64,000 bases of DNA, taken from assembly GCA_900470155.1 (NCBI GenBank), contig UBZT01000009.1, forward strand, positions 248,001 to 312,000, given 5' to 3'. How positions within the stretch are numbered: position 1 is the stretch's first letter; each line of letters begins with the position of its first letter. The translations under genes were made by a program, and so were the position numbers. Shown in pieces: positions 57,315 through 64,000 of this stretch. Source of the DNA: Hyphomicrobiales bacterium. Lineage in GTDB: Bacteria > Pseudomonadota > Alphaproteobacteria > Rhizobiales > Rhizobiaceae. Below the pieces are notes generated by a model. The model had not been told where the DNA came from. It was given only the letters and a program-made list of their open reading frames with translations, and did no database searches.

Positions 57315-58100
57315 ATGCTGGATTGGCGTGCCTCTATTGATGAAACGGCAAGGGCAATTTCCTTTCTGAGCCGCCTGCCCGTCCCGAACCGGTACTTCAG
57401 GGACCATGACGGCAGTCTGTCAAAAACGGCAGCCGCTTTTCCGCTCGCCGGGTTTTTGATCACACTGCCTTCTGCCTGTGTTCTGGCGCTGGCTCTGACG
57501 TTTGCCGCCCCCCCCGCAATCGCCGCGCTTCTTGTCCTGGCGGTTCAGGTGATGGTGACCGGCGGCCTGCACGAAGATGGCCTGTGCGATACGGCCGATG
57601 GTCTTGGCGGCGGCCATGATCGGGAAAAAGCCCTGGCGATCATGAAGGATAGCCGCATCGGCACCTACGGCGCTCTGGCCCTGATCCTGTCGATCGCATT
57701 GAGGACGACAGCGCTTGCGACACTGTGCGTGCTCGGCACCGCTGCGCCTGCCATCGTCGCATGGCTGGCCGCCGCAAGCGTCAGTCGCGCGCTGATGGTG
57801 TGGCACTGGTCCATGCTTCCGACCGCCCGCACCGACGGCGTGGCATCGCGTGCGGGTGCGCCAGACAAGCCGATCGCCAATCTTGCGCTGGCACTGGGCG
57901 GCGGACTGTCCATCGCGCTTGGTTGGCTCGCCTTGCCCCTTGCTCCCTTGCTCTTCGCCGTGCTTGTCGCCGGTATTCTCGGCTATGGCTTTACCGCTCA
58001 TATCCGCCAGAGGCTCGGTGGCCAGACCGGCGACACGATCGGCGCCTGCCAGCAGATTGCCGAGATCGGGTTCCTTGTCACTCTTGCCATCGCGCTTTAG
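57315..58100 (+). CDS. cobS: Adenosylcobinamide-GDP ribazoletransferase
   Basis: Final assembly of cobalamin from adenosylcobinamide-GDP and alpha-ribazole (CobS/CobV). 261-residue membrane protein with HEDGLCDTADGLGGGHDREK and IMKDSRIGTYGALAL, the metal and substrate loops, and about six membrane helices. It is divergent from cobT with a 123-bp gap that has no riboswitch, in contrast to bluB. Confidence 0.94.
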   Translation: MLDWRASIDETARAISFLSRLPVPNRYFRDHDGSLSKTAAAFPLAGFLITLPSACVLALALTFAAPPAIAALLVLAVQVMVTGGLHEDGLCDTADGLGGGHDREKALAIMKDSRIGTYGALALILSIALRTTALATLCVLGTAAPAIVAWLAAASVSRALMVWHWSMLPTARTDGVASRAGAPDKPIANLALALGGGLSIALGWLALPLAPLLFAVLVAGILGYGFTAHIRQRLGGQTGDTIGACQQIAEIGFLVTLAIAL

Positions 58101-58135
58101 GCAACCGATATAAAGAGACCGACTGGAAGGCCGCA

Positions 58136-58357
58136 ATGGAATCACCCTGTATTCTGATCTGTTCGATCGACGACAAGACCGGCTATTGTTTCGGTTGTGG
58201 CCGCACGCGCGACGAAATCGGCAGCTGGACGGGTTATTCCGACGTGGAACGCCGCGGCATCATGTCAGACCTGCCAGCAAGACTGGCAACGATGGAACGA
58301 AAACCCCGCCGCGAAACCCGTCGCACCCGGATGTCACGCGAGCGCGAGACAGGCTGA
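58136..58357 (+). CDS. DUF1289 Cys-rich small protein
   Basis: 73 residues with the DUF1289 pattern SPCILICSIDDKTGYCFGCGRTRDEIGSW (Cys at 5, 9, 18 and 21 of this short protein), probably a zinc or iron site, then a basic tail (RKPRRETRRTRMSR). ATG at 58136 has GGAAGG five bases upstream. Its stop overlaps the next ATG (TGATG), a coupling to the protease gene. Function unknown. Confidence 0.85.
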   Translation: MESPCILICSIDDKTGYCFGCGRTRDEIGSWTGYSDVERRGIMSDLPARLATMERKPRRETRRTRMSRERETG

Positions 58358-59055
58358 TGCGTCTGATCGTGGTTCTGGCGATACTCGGACTTGGCCTTGC
58401 CGTCCTGATTTTCAATCATGATGCTGGCGAAAGTTTCGGTATCCGCAACGACGATTTTGGTAGCCTTGTTGCAACACTGCCGATCATTCTGATGCTGTCT
58501 GCTGGCATTGTCGCCAGCCGCCGCTCCTTTGGCCAGAGCATCAGGCAACTGGCGATCTGGGTACTGATCGCATTGGTCCTCGTCACCGGCTATCTCTATC
58601 GCAATGATTTCAGCGCAGTCGGAGAGCGGCTCCTCGCCGGCTTGGCGCCCGGAAGGGCCGTGACCGTGACGACCGCAGACGGATCGACGGAGGTCGTGCT
58701 GCACAAATCGCTGGGTGGACATTTTGAAACAAGCATCGCCGTCGGCCCCGTCTCTGTACCGGTTCTGATCGACACGGGCGCGAGTTCGGTCGCTCTACGC
58801 TATGAAGATGCCGTGCGCATCGGCATCGATCCGGCAACGATCAATTTCACCCGCACCGTGATGACGGCCAACGGCCGTGCGTCGGCCGCCCCGGTTCGGA
58901 TCCCGGAAATCCGCCTCGGACCGATCACCCGTACCAACGTCGAAGGCGTGGTGCTCGAAGAAGGCAGGCTCGACCAGAGCCTGCTCGGCATGAGTTTCCT
59001 CTCAACGCTGGGTTTGCTGCAGATGCAGACAGATGAGCTCCGGCTGCGCGACTGA
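58357..59055 (+). CDS. Membrane retropepsin-like aspartic protease (TIGR02281 type)
   Basis: 232 residues. Three membrane helices in the first 80 residues are followed by a clan AA aspartic-protease domain with the catalytic VLIDTGASSVAL and a later LLGMSFLSTL. Such single-lobe proteases act as homodimers; the rhizobial/alphaproteobacterial group is largely uncharacterised. It is coupled to the DUF1289 gene, and both follow cobS closely, without an obvious metabolic link. Its stop is 4 bp from the convergent ABC permease. Confidence 0.87.
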   Translation: MRLIVVLAILGLGLAVLIFNHDAGESFGIRNDDFGSLVATLPIILMLSAGIVASRRSFGQSIRQLAIWVLIALVLVTGYLYRNDFSAVGERLLAGLAPGRAVTVTTADGSTEVVLHKSLGGHFETSIAVGPVSVPVLIDTGASSVALRYEDAVRIGIDPATINFTRTVMTANGRASAAPVRIPEIRLGPITRTNVEGVVLEEGRLDQSLLGMSFLSTLGLLQMQTDELRLRD

Positions 59056-59059
59056 GGCA

Positions 59060-59821
59060 TCAGGGCCGCAGCTTGTAGCCCGTCTTGAAGATCCAGGCGA
59101 GAAATCCGAGGCAAAGCAGCAGGAACAGGCTGACCATGCCAAGGCTCAACAGCGGATGCACGTCCGACACCTCGAAGAAGCTCCACCGGAAGCCGCTCAC
59201 CAGATACAGCACCGGATTGAAATGGCTGACCGTTTGCCAAAAGGGCGGCAGCATGTTCACTGAATAAAATGTTCCGCCAAGGAATGTCAGCGGCGGAACA
59301 ACCAACATCGGCACTAGGCTCAACTGCTCGAAATTTTTCGCCCAGATACCGATAATGAAACCAGCGAGGCTGAACGTTACAGCCGTCAGAAGCATGAAAA
59401 ACAGCATCAGCAGCGGGTGGGCGATCGTCAGATCGACGAAGAAGGCAGCCGTTGCCAGAATGATCAGCGCGATCATCATGCCCTTGGTCGCCGCCGCGCC
59501 GACGTAGCCGATCAGGATCTCGCTCATCGCCACCGGTGCCGAGAGGATTTCGTAGATCGTGCCGGTAAATTTCGGGAAGTAGATCCCGCTCGATCCGTTC
59601 GAGATGCACTGGGTTATCAGCGTTAGCATGATCAGGCCGGGCGTGATGAAGCCGCCATAGGCGATGCCGTCGACTTCCTGCATACGCGAGCCCACCGCCG
59701 CGCCAAAGACGATGAAATAGAGCGCCGTCGACAGAACAGGAGAAATCACGCTCTGCAGCAGCGTCCGGCGGGTGCGTGCCATCTCGTAATAGTAGATGGA
59801 TTTGATCGCCTCGAAATTCAT
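59060..59821 (-). CDS. ABC-2 type exporter permease (YadH-like)
   Basis: 253 residues, six membrane helices, with the ABC-2 features [30 protein letters not shown] and [17 protein letters not shown] [18 protein letters not shown]. It overlaps the ATPase gene by four bases. The substrate is unknown; YadG/YadH-like pairs are widespread in rhizobia. Confidence 0.9.
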   Translation of the reverse strand: MNFEAIKSIYYYEMARTRRTLLQSVISPVLSTALYFIVFGAAVGSRMQEVDGIAYGGFITPGLIMLTLITQCISNGSSGIYFPKFTGTIYEILSAPVAMSEILIGYVGAAATKGMMIALIILATAAFFVDLTIAHPLLMLFFMLLTAVTFSLAGFIIGIWAKNFEQLSLVPMLVVPPLTFLGGTFYSVNMLPPFWQTVSHFNPVLYLVSGFRWSFFEVSDVHPLLSLGMVSLFLLLCLGFLAWIFKTGYKLRP

Positions 59822-60744
59822 TCGGCTTCTCCGATCAGCGAGACGAAAATGTCTTCGAGAGAGGTCTGACGCGTGGAAAGATCATCGAAACCAAGGCCGG
59901 CCGCATCGACGTCCTGCAGCAGGCGCGCGATGGCGCCGTGATTGCTGCCAAGCTCATAATCGTAGATCAGCTGGTCACCTGTGTCGTTCAGTTTTAGATT
60001 CCATTCTGAAAGGCTTGCAGGGATTTCTTCCAGCCGCGCGTGAAGCTGTACGGTCAGATGTTTCTTGCCAAGCTTTCTCATTAGCGTGTTCTTGTCTTCG
60101 ACAAGCAACAGCTTGCCGCGATTGATGACGCCAACGCGGTCGGCGATCTCCTGCGCCTCCTCGATATAGTGGGTTGTGAGGATGATGGTGACGCCAGTCT
60201 GCCTGAGCCGCGACACGAGCTGCCACATATCCTTGCGCAGAGCGACATCGACACCGGCCGTCGGCTCATCGAGAAACAGGATGCGCGGCTCGTGCGACAA
60301 CGCCTTGGCGATCAGCACACGCCGTTTCATCCCGCCGGAAAGTTCGCGCAGCGCATCATTGCGTTTTTCGAACAACGTCAGTTCGCGCAGAATGGATTCG
60401 ACCAGCTCAGGGTTCGGTTTCTTGCCGTTCAACCCGCGCGAAAAGCTCACGGTATTGATGACGGTCTCGAACATGTCGGTCGTCAATTCCTGCGGCACCA
60501 GACCGATCTCGCCGCGCGTCTTGCGGAAATCCTTGACCACATCGTGGCCCGCGACCAGCACTTGGCCGCTTGACGGATTGGTGATGCCGCAGACGATCGA
60601 GATCAATGTTGTCTTGCCGGCACCGTTCGGCCCGAGCAGGGCAATGATTTCGCCCTCCTCGATATCAAGACTGACATTGTCGAGCGCTTTAAAGCCATTG
60701 GCATAGGTCTTGGACAGGGAACGGATGGAAATGATTGGCGCCAT
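59818..60744 (-). CDS. ABC-2 exporter ATPase (YadG-like)
   Basis: 308 residues: Walker [12 protein letters not shown], signature [10 protein letters not shown], Walker [13 protein letters not shown], His in TTHYIEEAQ. The C-terminal 70 residues extend beyond the ABC core, as in the YadG/CcmA-like group. Forms a two-gene unit with the permease (ATGA overlap). Confidence 0.92.
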   Translation of the reverse strand: MAPIISIRSLSKTYANGFKALDNVSLDIEEGEIIALLGPNGAGKTTLISIVCGITNPSSGQVLVAGHDVVKDFRKTRGEIGLVPQELTTDMFETVINTVSFSRGLNGKKPNPELVESILRELTLFEKRNDALRELSGGMKRRVLIAKALSHEPRILFLDEPTAGVDVALRKDMWQLVSRLRQTGVTIILTTHYIEEAQEIADRVGVINRGKLLLVEDKNTLMRKLGKKHLTVQLHARLEEIPASLSEWNLKLNDTGDQLIYDYELGSNHGAIARLLQDVDAAGLGFDDLSTRQTSLEDIFVSLIGEAE

Positions 60745-60938
60745 TGGCTTGGGGGACTCGCTATTGCTATCTGCCGCCTGAATATAGGTCTGGAATACGG
60801 GGTTACCAGTGACGACGCCCGCGTACCACCATCATATGACGCGGCCGAGCCTATTTGCGCCGGAACATGGCTCCATGGCCCTTCAGCGCACCGCCGAATG
60901 CGCGCCTGGCCACGTCGGCCACCTGCCTAAAGTGCAAA

Positions 60939-60970
60939 CGGCAGGCGCGGAACCAAGTTCCGGCCTGCCG
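60939..60970 (-). terminator. Long hairpin after the two-receiver regulator gene
   Basis: CGGCAGGC (60939-60946) pairs with GCCTGCCG (60963-60970), and GGAAC (60949-60953) with GTTCC (60957-60961). It sits 29 nt after the regulator's stop on the minus strand, followed there by TTTGCACTTTA. Likely terminator; the rest of the 254-bp gap to the exporter shows no gene. Confidence 0.6.
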
Positions 60971-60998
60971 ATCATCCATGGAATGAGCCGTTGAGCGC

Positions 60999-61823
60999 CT
61001 ATTTGTTACGCGCTTGCGCAGCCCTGATTTGCACCAGCGTATCGAGGTTCTGGTTGACGCGGCAGTAGAATTCCTCGTCGATAAAAGGACGCAGCATGAA
61101 GTCGTTTCCACCAACCTTCAAAAAGCGCGCGGATAGCAGGCGATTGTTGGATGACGATACACCGATGATACGCAGTTCATGGCTGCCGCGAACCGACCGG
61201 ATGCGCCGTGTCAGTTCGAAACCGTCGATGTCCGGCATGTTGTAGTCGGTGACAACGAGACCGATGTCAGGATTGGCCTTCAGGATCTCGATCGCCTTGG
61301 CACCACTTTCGGCAAGGCTGACGCGAAAATTGTAGCGCTTGAGACGGCTCGAAAGCAGAGCGCGGGCCGTGGCGCTGTCATCGACGATCAACACGTGATG
61401 GCGATGATTGGTGAGGAACCGATAGACCGATTCAGCGAGCATATCGACAGCAAAGACATTGTCCTTGAGAATGTAGTCGACAATATCCTTCGCCAGCAGT
61501 TTTTCACGGATCTCGTCATGGAACGTCCCGGTGAATACGATCGTCGGAATGTTGCAATCGATCATGTATTCGAGCGCTTCGCCATTTTCGGCACCCGGCA
61601 GGTTGATGTTCGAGATAGCAAGAACGACCGGTTCGTCATTGAGTTCATTGGCCATCTGCATGTCTTCGAAGGTTCTGCAGATCTCAATATCCACGCCCAT
61701 CAATTCATTGAGGCGCTGGCTAATCATCTGTGTGAAGACATTGGAATCTTCCCCGAGAATGATGCGAACGTCGGGGAATGTTTCCCCTGAATATTGCATC
61801 CCGGAAATACCTAGAACTGCCAT
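60999..61823 (-). CDS. Two-receiver response regulator with divergent active sites
   Basis: 274 residues: receiver 1 at about 20-138, receiver 2 at about 142-265, no output domain. Receiver 1 keeps the acidic pair E25/D26, Thr (FTGT) and Lys120 but has Asn72 where the phosphorylated Asp should be (AISNINLPG). Receiver 2 keeps D148/D149 and the phospho-acceptor D193 (TDYNMPD) but has Arg245 in place of the conserved Lys (FMLRPF). So each receiver lacks a different key residue. It may be a stand-alone signal integrator or a DivK/PleD-like scaffold. Related proteins carry GGDEF or other outputs, absent here. ATG at 61823; ATG at 61799 is possible. Confidence 0.85.
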   Translation of the reverse strand: MAVLGISGMQYSGETFPDVRIILGEDSNVFTQMISQRLNELMGVDIEICRTFEDMQMANELNDEPVVLAISNINLPGAENGEALEYMIDCNIPTIVFTGTFHDEIREKLLAKDIVDYILKDNVFAVDMLAESVYRFLTNHRHHVLIVDDSATARALLSSRLKRYNFRVSLAESGAKAIEILKANPDIGLVVTDYNMPDIDGFELTRRIRSVRGSHELRIIGVSSSNNRLLSARFLKVGGNDFMLRPFIDEEFYCRVNQNLDTLVQIRAAQARNK

Positions 61824-62052
61824 GACTCGCCTTTTTGTGTTTTATTCAACACTTAGTCATTTAGCAGTGATCGTTTGCGGAACCGTTAATTCGACAATTT
61901 TAAGGCAGCAACGCGTAGCGATAGTTAAGTAATGCGGAACGCACTGCCCGGCGCCGTCCATCTCTACTTGTGGGGATCGCCGAAAGAGCACGTGGACCGA
62001 GCATCTGACGCCTGAGTGCGTGCCACGCCGGCGGATGCATCAATCAGCGAGT

Positions 62053-62328
62053 TCACTTAATCGTCGCGATACCATCCTTGATGTCGATGGATTCACTGCC
62101 CGCAAGACCAAGCCGGTCGCCGTTTGGCAGTGTCACGAAACAACCTGCAGGGCAAATGGAATCCGAACCTCCGGCGTCGAGCGAAACCTCGACACGATTG
62201 CCATTCTCCACCACGATCAGCACGATCGAGGATGATCCCGAATTGCTGATCGAGGCAGCCAAGGCACCGCCGCCCAGAGCCGGGGCCAAAGAGAGAAATA
62301 TACCACCCACTACCAGAAATCTGATCAT
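62053..62328 (-). CDS. Small secreted protein
   Basis: 91 residues from ATG at 62328 (MIRFLVVGG). Signal peptide to about residue 25 (ALGGGALAA), then a short mature domain, VLIVVENGNRVEVSLDAGGSDSICPAGCFVTLPNGD in part, with one Cys pair (CPAGC) and beta-rich pattern. No family recognised; similar short exported proteins occur in Rhizobium. The longer frame to 62451 lacks support. Confidence 0.55.
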   Translation of the reverse strand: MIRFLVVGGIFLSLAPALGGGALAASISNSGSSSIVLIVVENGNRVEVSLDAGGSDSICPAGCFVTLPNGDRLGLAGSESIDIKDGIATIK

Positions 62329-62451
62329 TTCGGTCGTGGGGCTCGCGGCCCCACCCCTCTGTTGTGCATGACCGTCGACAGGAAGTTTCTTTCCCCTCGG
62401 CCTTACCCCTCTTCTGACGCATTCCCCCTGAATGGCGCCTGAATGAGGCAT

Positions 62452-64000
62452 TCATGGCAGGAGTTTGTCATCATCCGCGCCGTCATGCAAATCATCCGCC
62501 GCAAGCTTTCGCTCAGTGGCCTTGCCGCGATTGCGTCGCAGCAAAGCACTGCGATCGCTGTCACTGAGATGCAGCATCACATCCTGATGCGGATAGGGCA
62601 TCATGATCCCTTCGGCGCGGAACCTTCGCAGGATTTCCATCCGCACATCATTGCGGATGGTCAGGCCGTCATTCATGTCGGCAAGATGAAACCGGAGCTC
62701 GAAGTCGAGCGACGACGCCCCGAAACGAAGAAATTCGACATGCGGTTCCGGATTGCGCAAAACCTGCGGAACCGTAATGATGATCTCCAGCAACAGATCG
62801 ATGACCTCCTGGGGGTCGGCCTCATAGCCGACGCTGACAGGGATCTCGGAACGCTGCATCCGGTTGCGATGCGTCCAGTTGCCGACCGGCGCATTGATCA
62901 ATTCGGAATTCGGCACGATGATCGACTGCTTGCGAAAGGTTTCGATTTCGGTGGCCCGAACGGAGATGCGCTTGACGATGCCTTCCGTCGTGCCGGTCAA
63001 GACATGGTCGCCAACCTTGAAGGGTCGCTCGACCAGAAGAATGAGACCGGAGACGAAGTTCGATACGATGTTCTGCAGACCGAAACCGATACCGAGAGAC
63101 AGGGCACCGGCAACAAGCGCCAGACTCGACAGGTCGATGCCGGCCGCCGATATCCCGACGATCCCTGCCACTGCCGTGCCGAGATAGCCAATACCGGTCT
63201 TCACCGAATTGCGCACGCCCGGGTCGACATGCGATCGTGCCATTACATTGCCGTCGAGCCACTTCTGCAGCCACCGCGTGACCACCAGACCAAGCGCAAA
63301 CAGCAGCACACCACCCAGAATGCCGAAAATGGAAATGCGGATCGTGCCAACATTGACCTCGGTGAAGAGGTTATAGAGCCACAACTGTATATCGCGCGGC
63401 TGGAAGCCCCAGGACATCAGGATCAGGGGCACACCCAGGATCAATGCGAAGGCATAGATCAGCAGCCCGGCGACGATGCCACTCTGATCCAGTCCGACAG
63501 GACCAAGGCGAAAACGCTTCGCCACATATTGGCCGATCCGCGTGTCGCCGAATTGGTTCGGCGCGGAAATCGCCTTGCCCGAGAGGATGCCGATATACAT
63601 CGTCGCCAACACCGCGCCGGCCAGAACGATCTGGGTCGCCAGGAAGCGGGCGAAGCCGACATAGCCGATGCTGCTTGCAAAAATCAGCAGGATACCGACA
63701 AGCCGGAAAGTGATGGAAACACTGCGCGGCCAAGCTCGACCCTTGTCATACGGGTCACCGCTCTCGGCAAGCACCGGGCGCAGGAAAGAAACGATGAACA
63801 ACAACAGGCCAACGGTCAGCGACGAAATCAGGCTCTTCATCACCGTCAAGACCACGGGAGAGCTGAACGCCTCGCTGATGACCGCCAGGACATAATCGAG
63901 CCCATTCACCAGGGCCATCAGAAAAATGGCGATTGTCAGGTCCCGTGCACCAACATTGGACAGTTTGACGAGACGCCAGTTGGGCGCACGCGGGGCAAGC
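62452..64000 (-). CDS. MscS-family mechanosensitive channel (partial at window edge)
   Basis: The frame is open from the right edge (LAPRAPNWRLVKLSNVGARD precedes the first ATG at 63918), so the start lies outside the window. The visible 515 residues have about seven membrane helices. MscS core: GALSLGIGFGLQNIVSNFVSG (pore helix, given in part) and LLVERPFKVGDHV, then the beta domain (RISVRATEIETFRKQSIIVPNSELIN in part), and a C-terminal alpha-beta domain. The upstream segment suggests a large MscK/DUF3772-type channel with a periplasmic N-terminal domain. Protects against hypo-osmotic shock. Confidence 0.85.
   Translation of the reverse strand, partial: LAPRAPNWRLVKLSNVGARDLTIAIFLMALVNGLDYVLAVISEAFSSPVVLTVMKSLISSLTVGLLLFIVSFLRPVLAESGDPYDKGRAWPRSVSITFRLVGILLIFASSIGYVGFARFLATQIVLAGAVLATMYIGILSGKAISAPNQFGDTRIGQYVAKRFRLGPVGLDQSGIVAGLLIYAFALILGVPLILMSWGFQPRDIQLWLYNLFTEVNVGTIRISIFGILGGVLLFALGLVVTRWLQKWLDGNVMARSHVDPGVRNSVKTGIGYLGTAVAGIVGISAAGIDLSSLALVAGALSLGIGFGLQNIVSNFVSGLILLVERPFKVGDHVLTGTTEGIVKRISVRATEIETFRKQSIIVPNSELINAPVGNWTHRNRMQRSEIPVSVGYEADPQEVIDLLLEIIITVPQVLRNPEPHVEFLRFGASSLDFELRFHLADMNDGLTIRNDVRMEILRRFRAEGIMMPYPHQDVMLHLSDSDRSALLRRNRGKATERKLAADDLHDGADDDKLLP

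Overview
The window is a gene-dense, high-GC stretch of a chromosome from an alphaproteobacterium of the Rhizobiaceae (Rhizobium, Sinorhizobium or Agrobacterium type). The clues are a 770-residue NADP malic enzyme with a phosphotransacetylase-like tail, a SinR/SinI-like quorum-sensing pair, families largely confined to alphaproteobacteria or rhizobia (DUF2865, Usg, DUF1289), B12-dependent physiology (bluB, cobT, cobS and a cobalamin riboswitch), and a DivJ/PleC-type histidine kinase. I see no phage, insertion sequence, CRISPR array, tRNA or rRNA. The content reads as ordinary core chromosome with a few accessory-looking pockets. Both edges cut genes: a lipoprotein at the left and a MscS-family channel at the right.

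Layout. 1-3.6 kb: mlaE-mlaF-mlaD-lipoprotein operon for outer-membrane lipid transport (minus strand). 3.7-7.0 kb: a UDP-diacylglucosamine-pyrophosphatase-like phosphoesterase and malic enzyme. 7.1-8.7 kb: quorum-sensing regulator and acyl-homoserine-lactone synthase, with a hairpin covering the regulator's only ribosome-binding site and a lux-box-like dyad before the synthase. 8.8-11.7 kb: DUF2865 protein, bluB under a B12 riboswitch, TolB-like propeller. 11.8-17.1 kb: nadE, a phosphoglycerol-transferase-like membrane sulfatase, an unrecognised probable DNA-binding protein, a GFA-fold protein. 17.5-19.7 kb: an isolated TadE/TadG-like pair. 19.7-27.5 kb: class II DAHP synthase, a 37-residue membrane peptide, gor, DUF2059-rpiA, gph, L,D-transpeptidase.

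27.9-31.4 kb: two unrelated fumarases (class II and class I) flanking an orphan ribbon-helix-helix protein. 31.6-35.3 kb: diguanylate cyclase, flavin-binding oxidase-like protein, alpha/beta hydrolase divergent from a MarR regulator with a perfect palindromic operator, DUF971. 35.4-41.4 kb: molybdenum-cofactor genes moaA, mobA and mobB interleaved with a chemoreceptor and a DMT exporter. 41.5-43.8 kb: a very large low-complexity OmpA-family protein. 44.2-46.7 kb: a polar amino acid ABC importer without its ATPase gene, with a terminator between the binding protein and the permeases. 46.9-54.1 kb: usg, DUF2270, a TPR-methyltransferase, an unrecognised membrane protein, a beta-hydroxyacid dehydrogenase coupled to an AlkD-like repair protein, an Lrp regulator, a UDG-superfamily protein and a thermonuclease-like protein. 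54.2-59.1 kb: histidine kinase, dgkA, cobT, cobS, DUF1289 and a membrane retropepsin-like protease. 59.1-64 kb: an ABC-2 exporter, a two-receiver response regulator in which each receiver has lost a different key residue, a small secreted protein and the MscS channel.

Themes that join genes: envelope lipid and peptidoglycan maintenance (mla, LDT, dgkA, OmpA), cobalamin (bluB, cobT, cobS) and molybdopterin (moaA, mobAB) cofactor supply, C4-dicarboxylate metabolism (malic enzyme, two fumarases), and signalling (quorum sensing, c-di-GMP, chemotaxis, histidine kinase). Genes are packed tightly, with several convergent overlaps and ATGA couplings. Many starts were set by ribosome-binding sites rather than by the longest open frame, and each such choice is stated.
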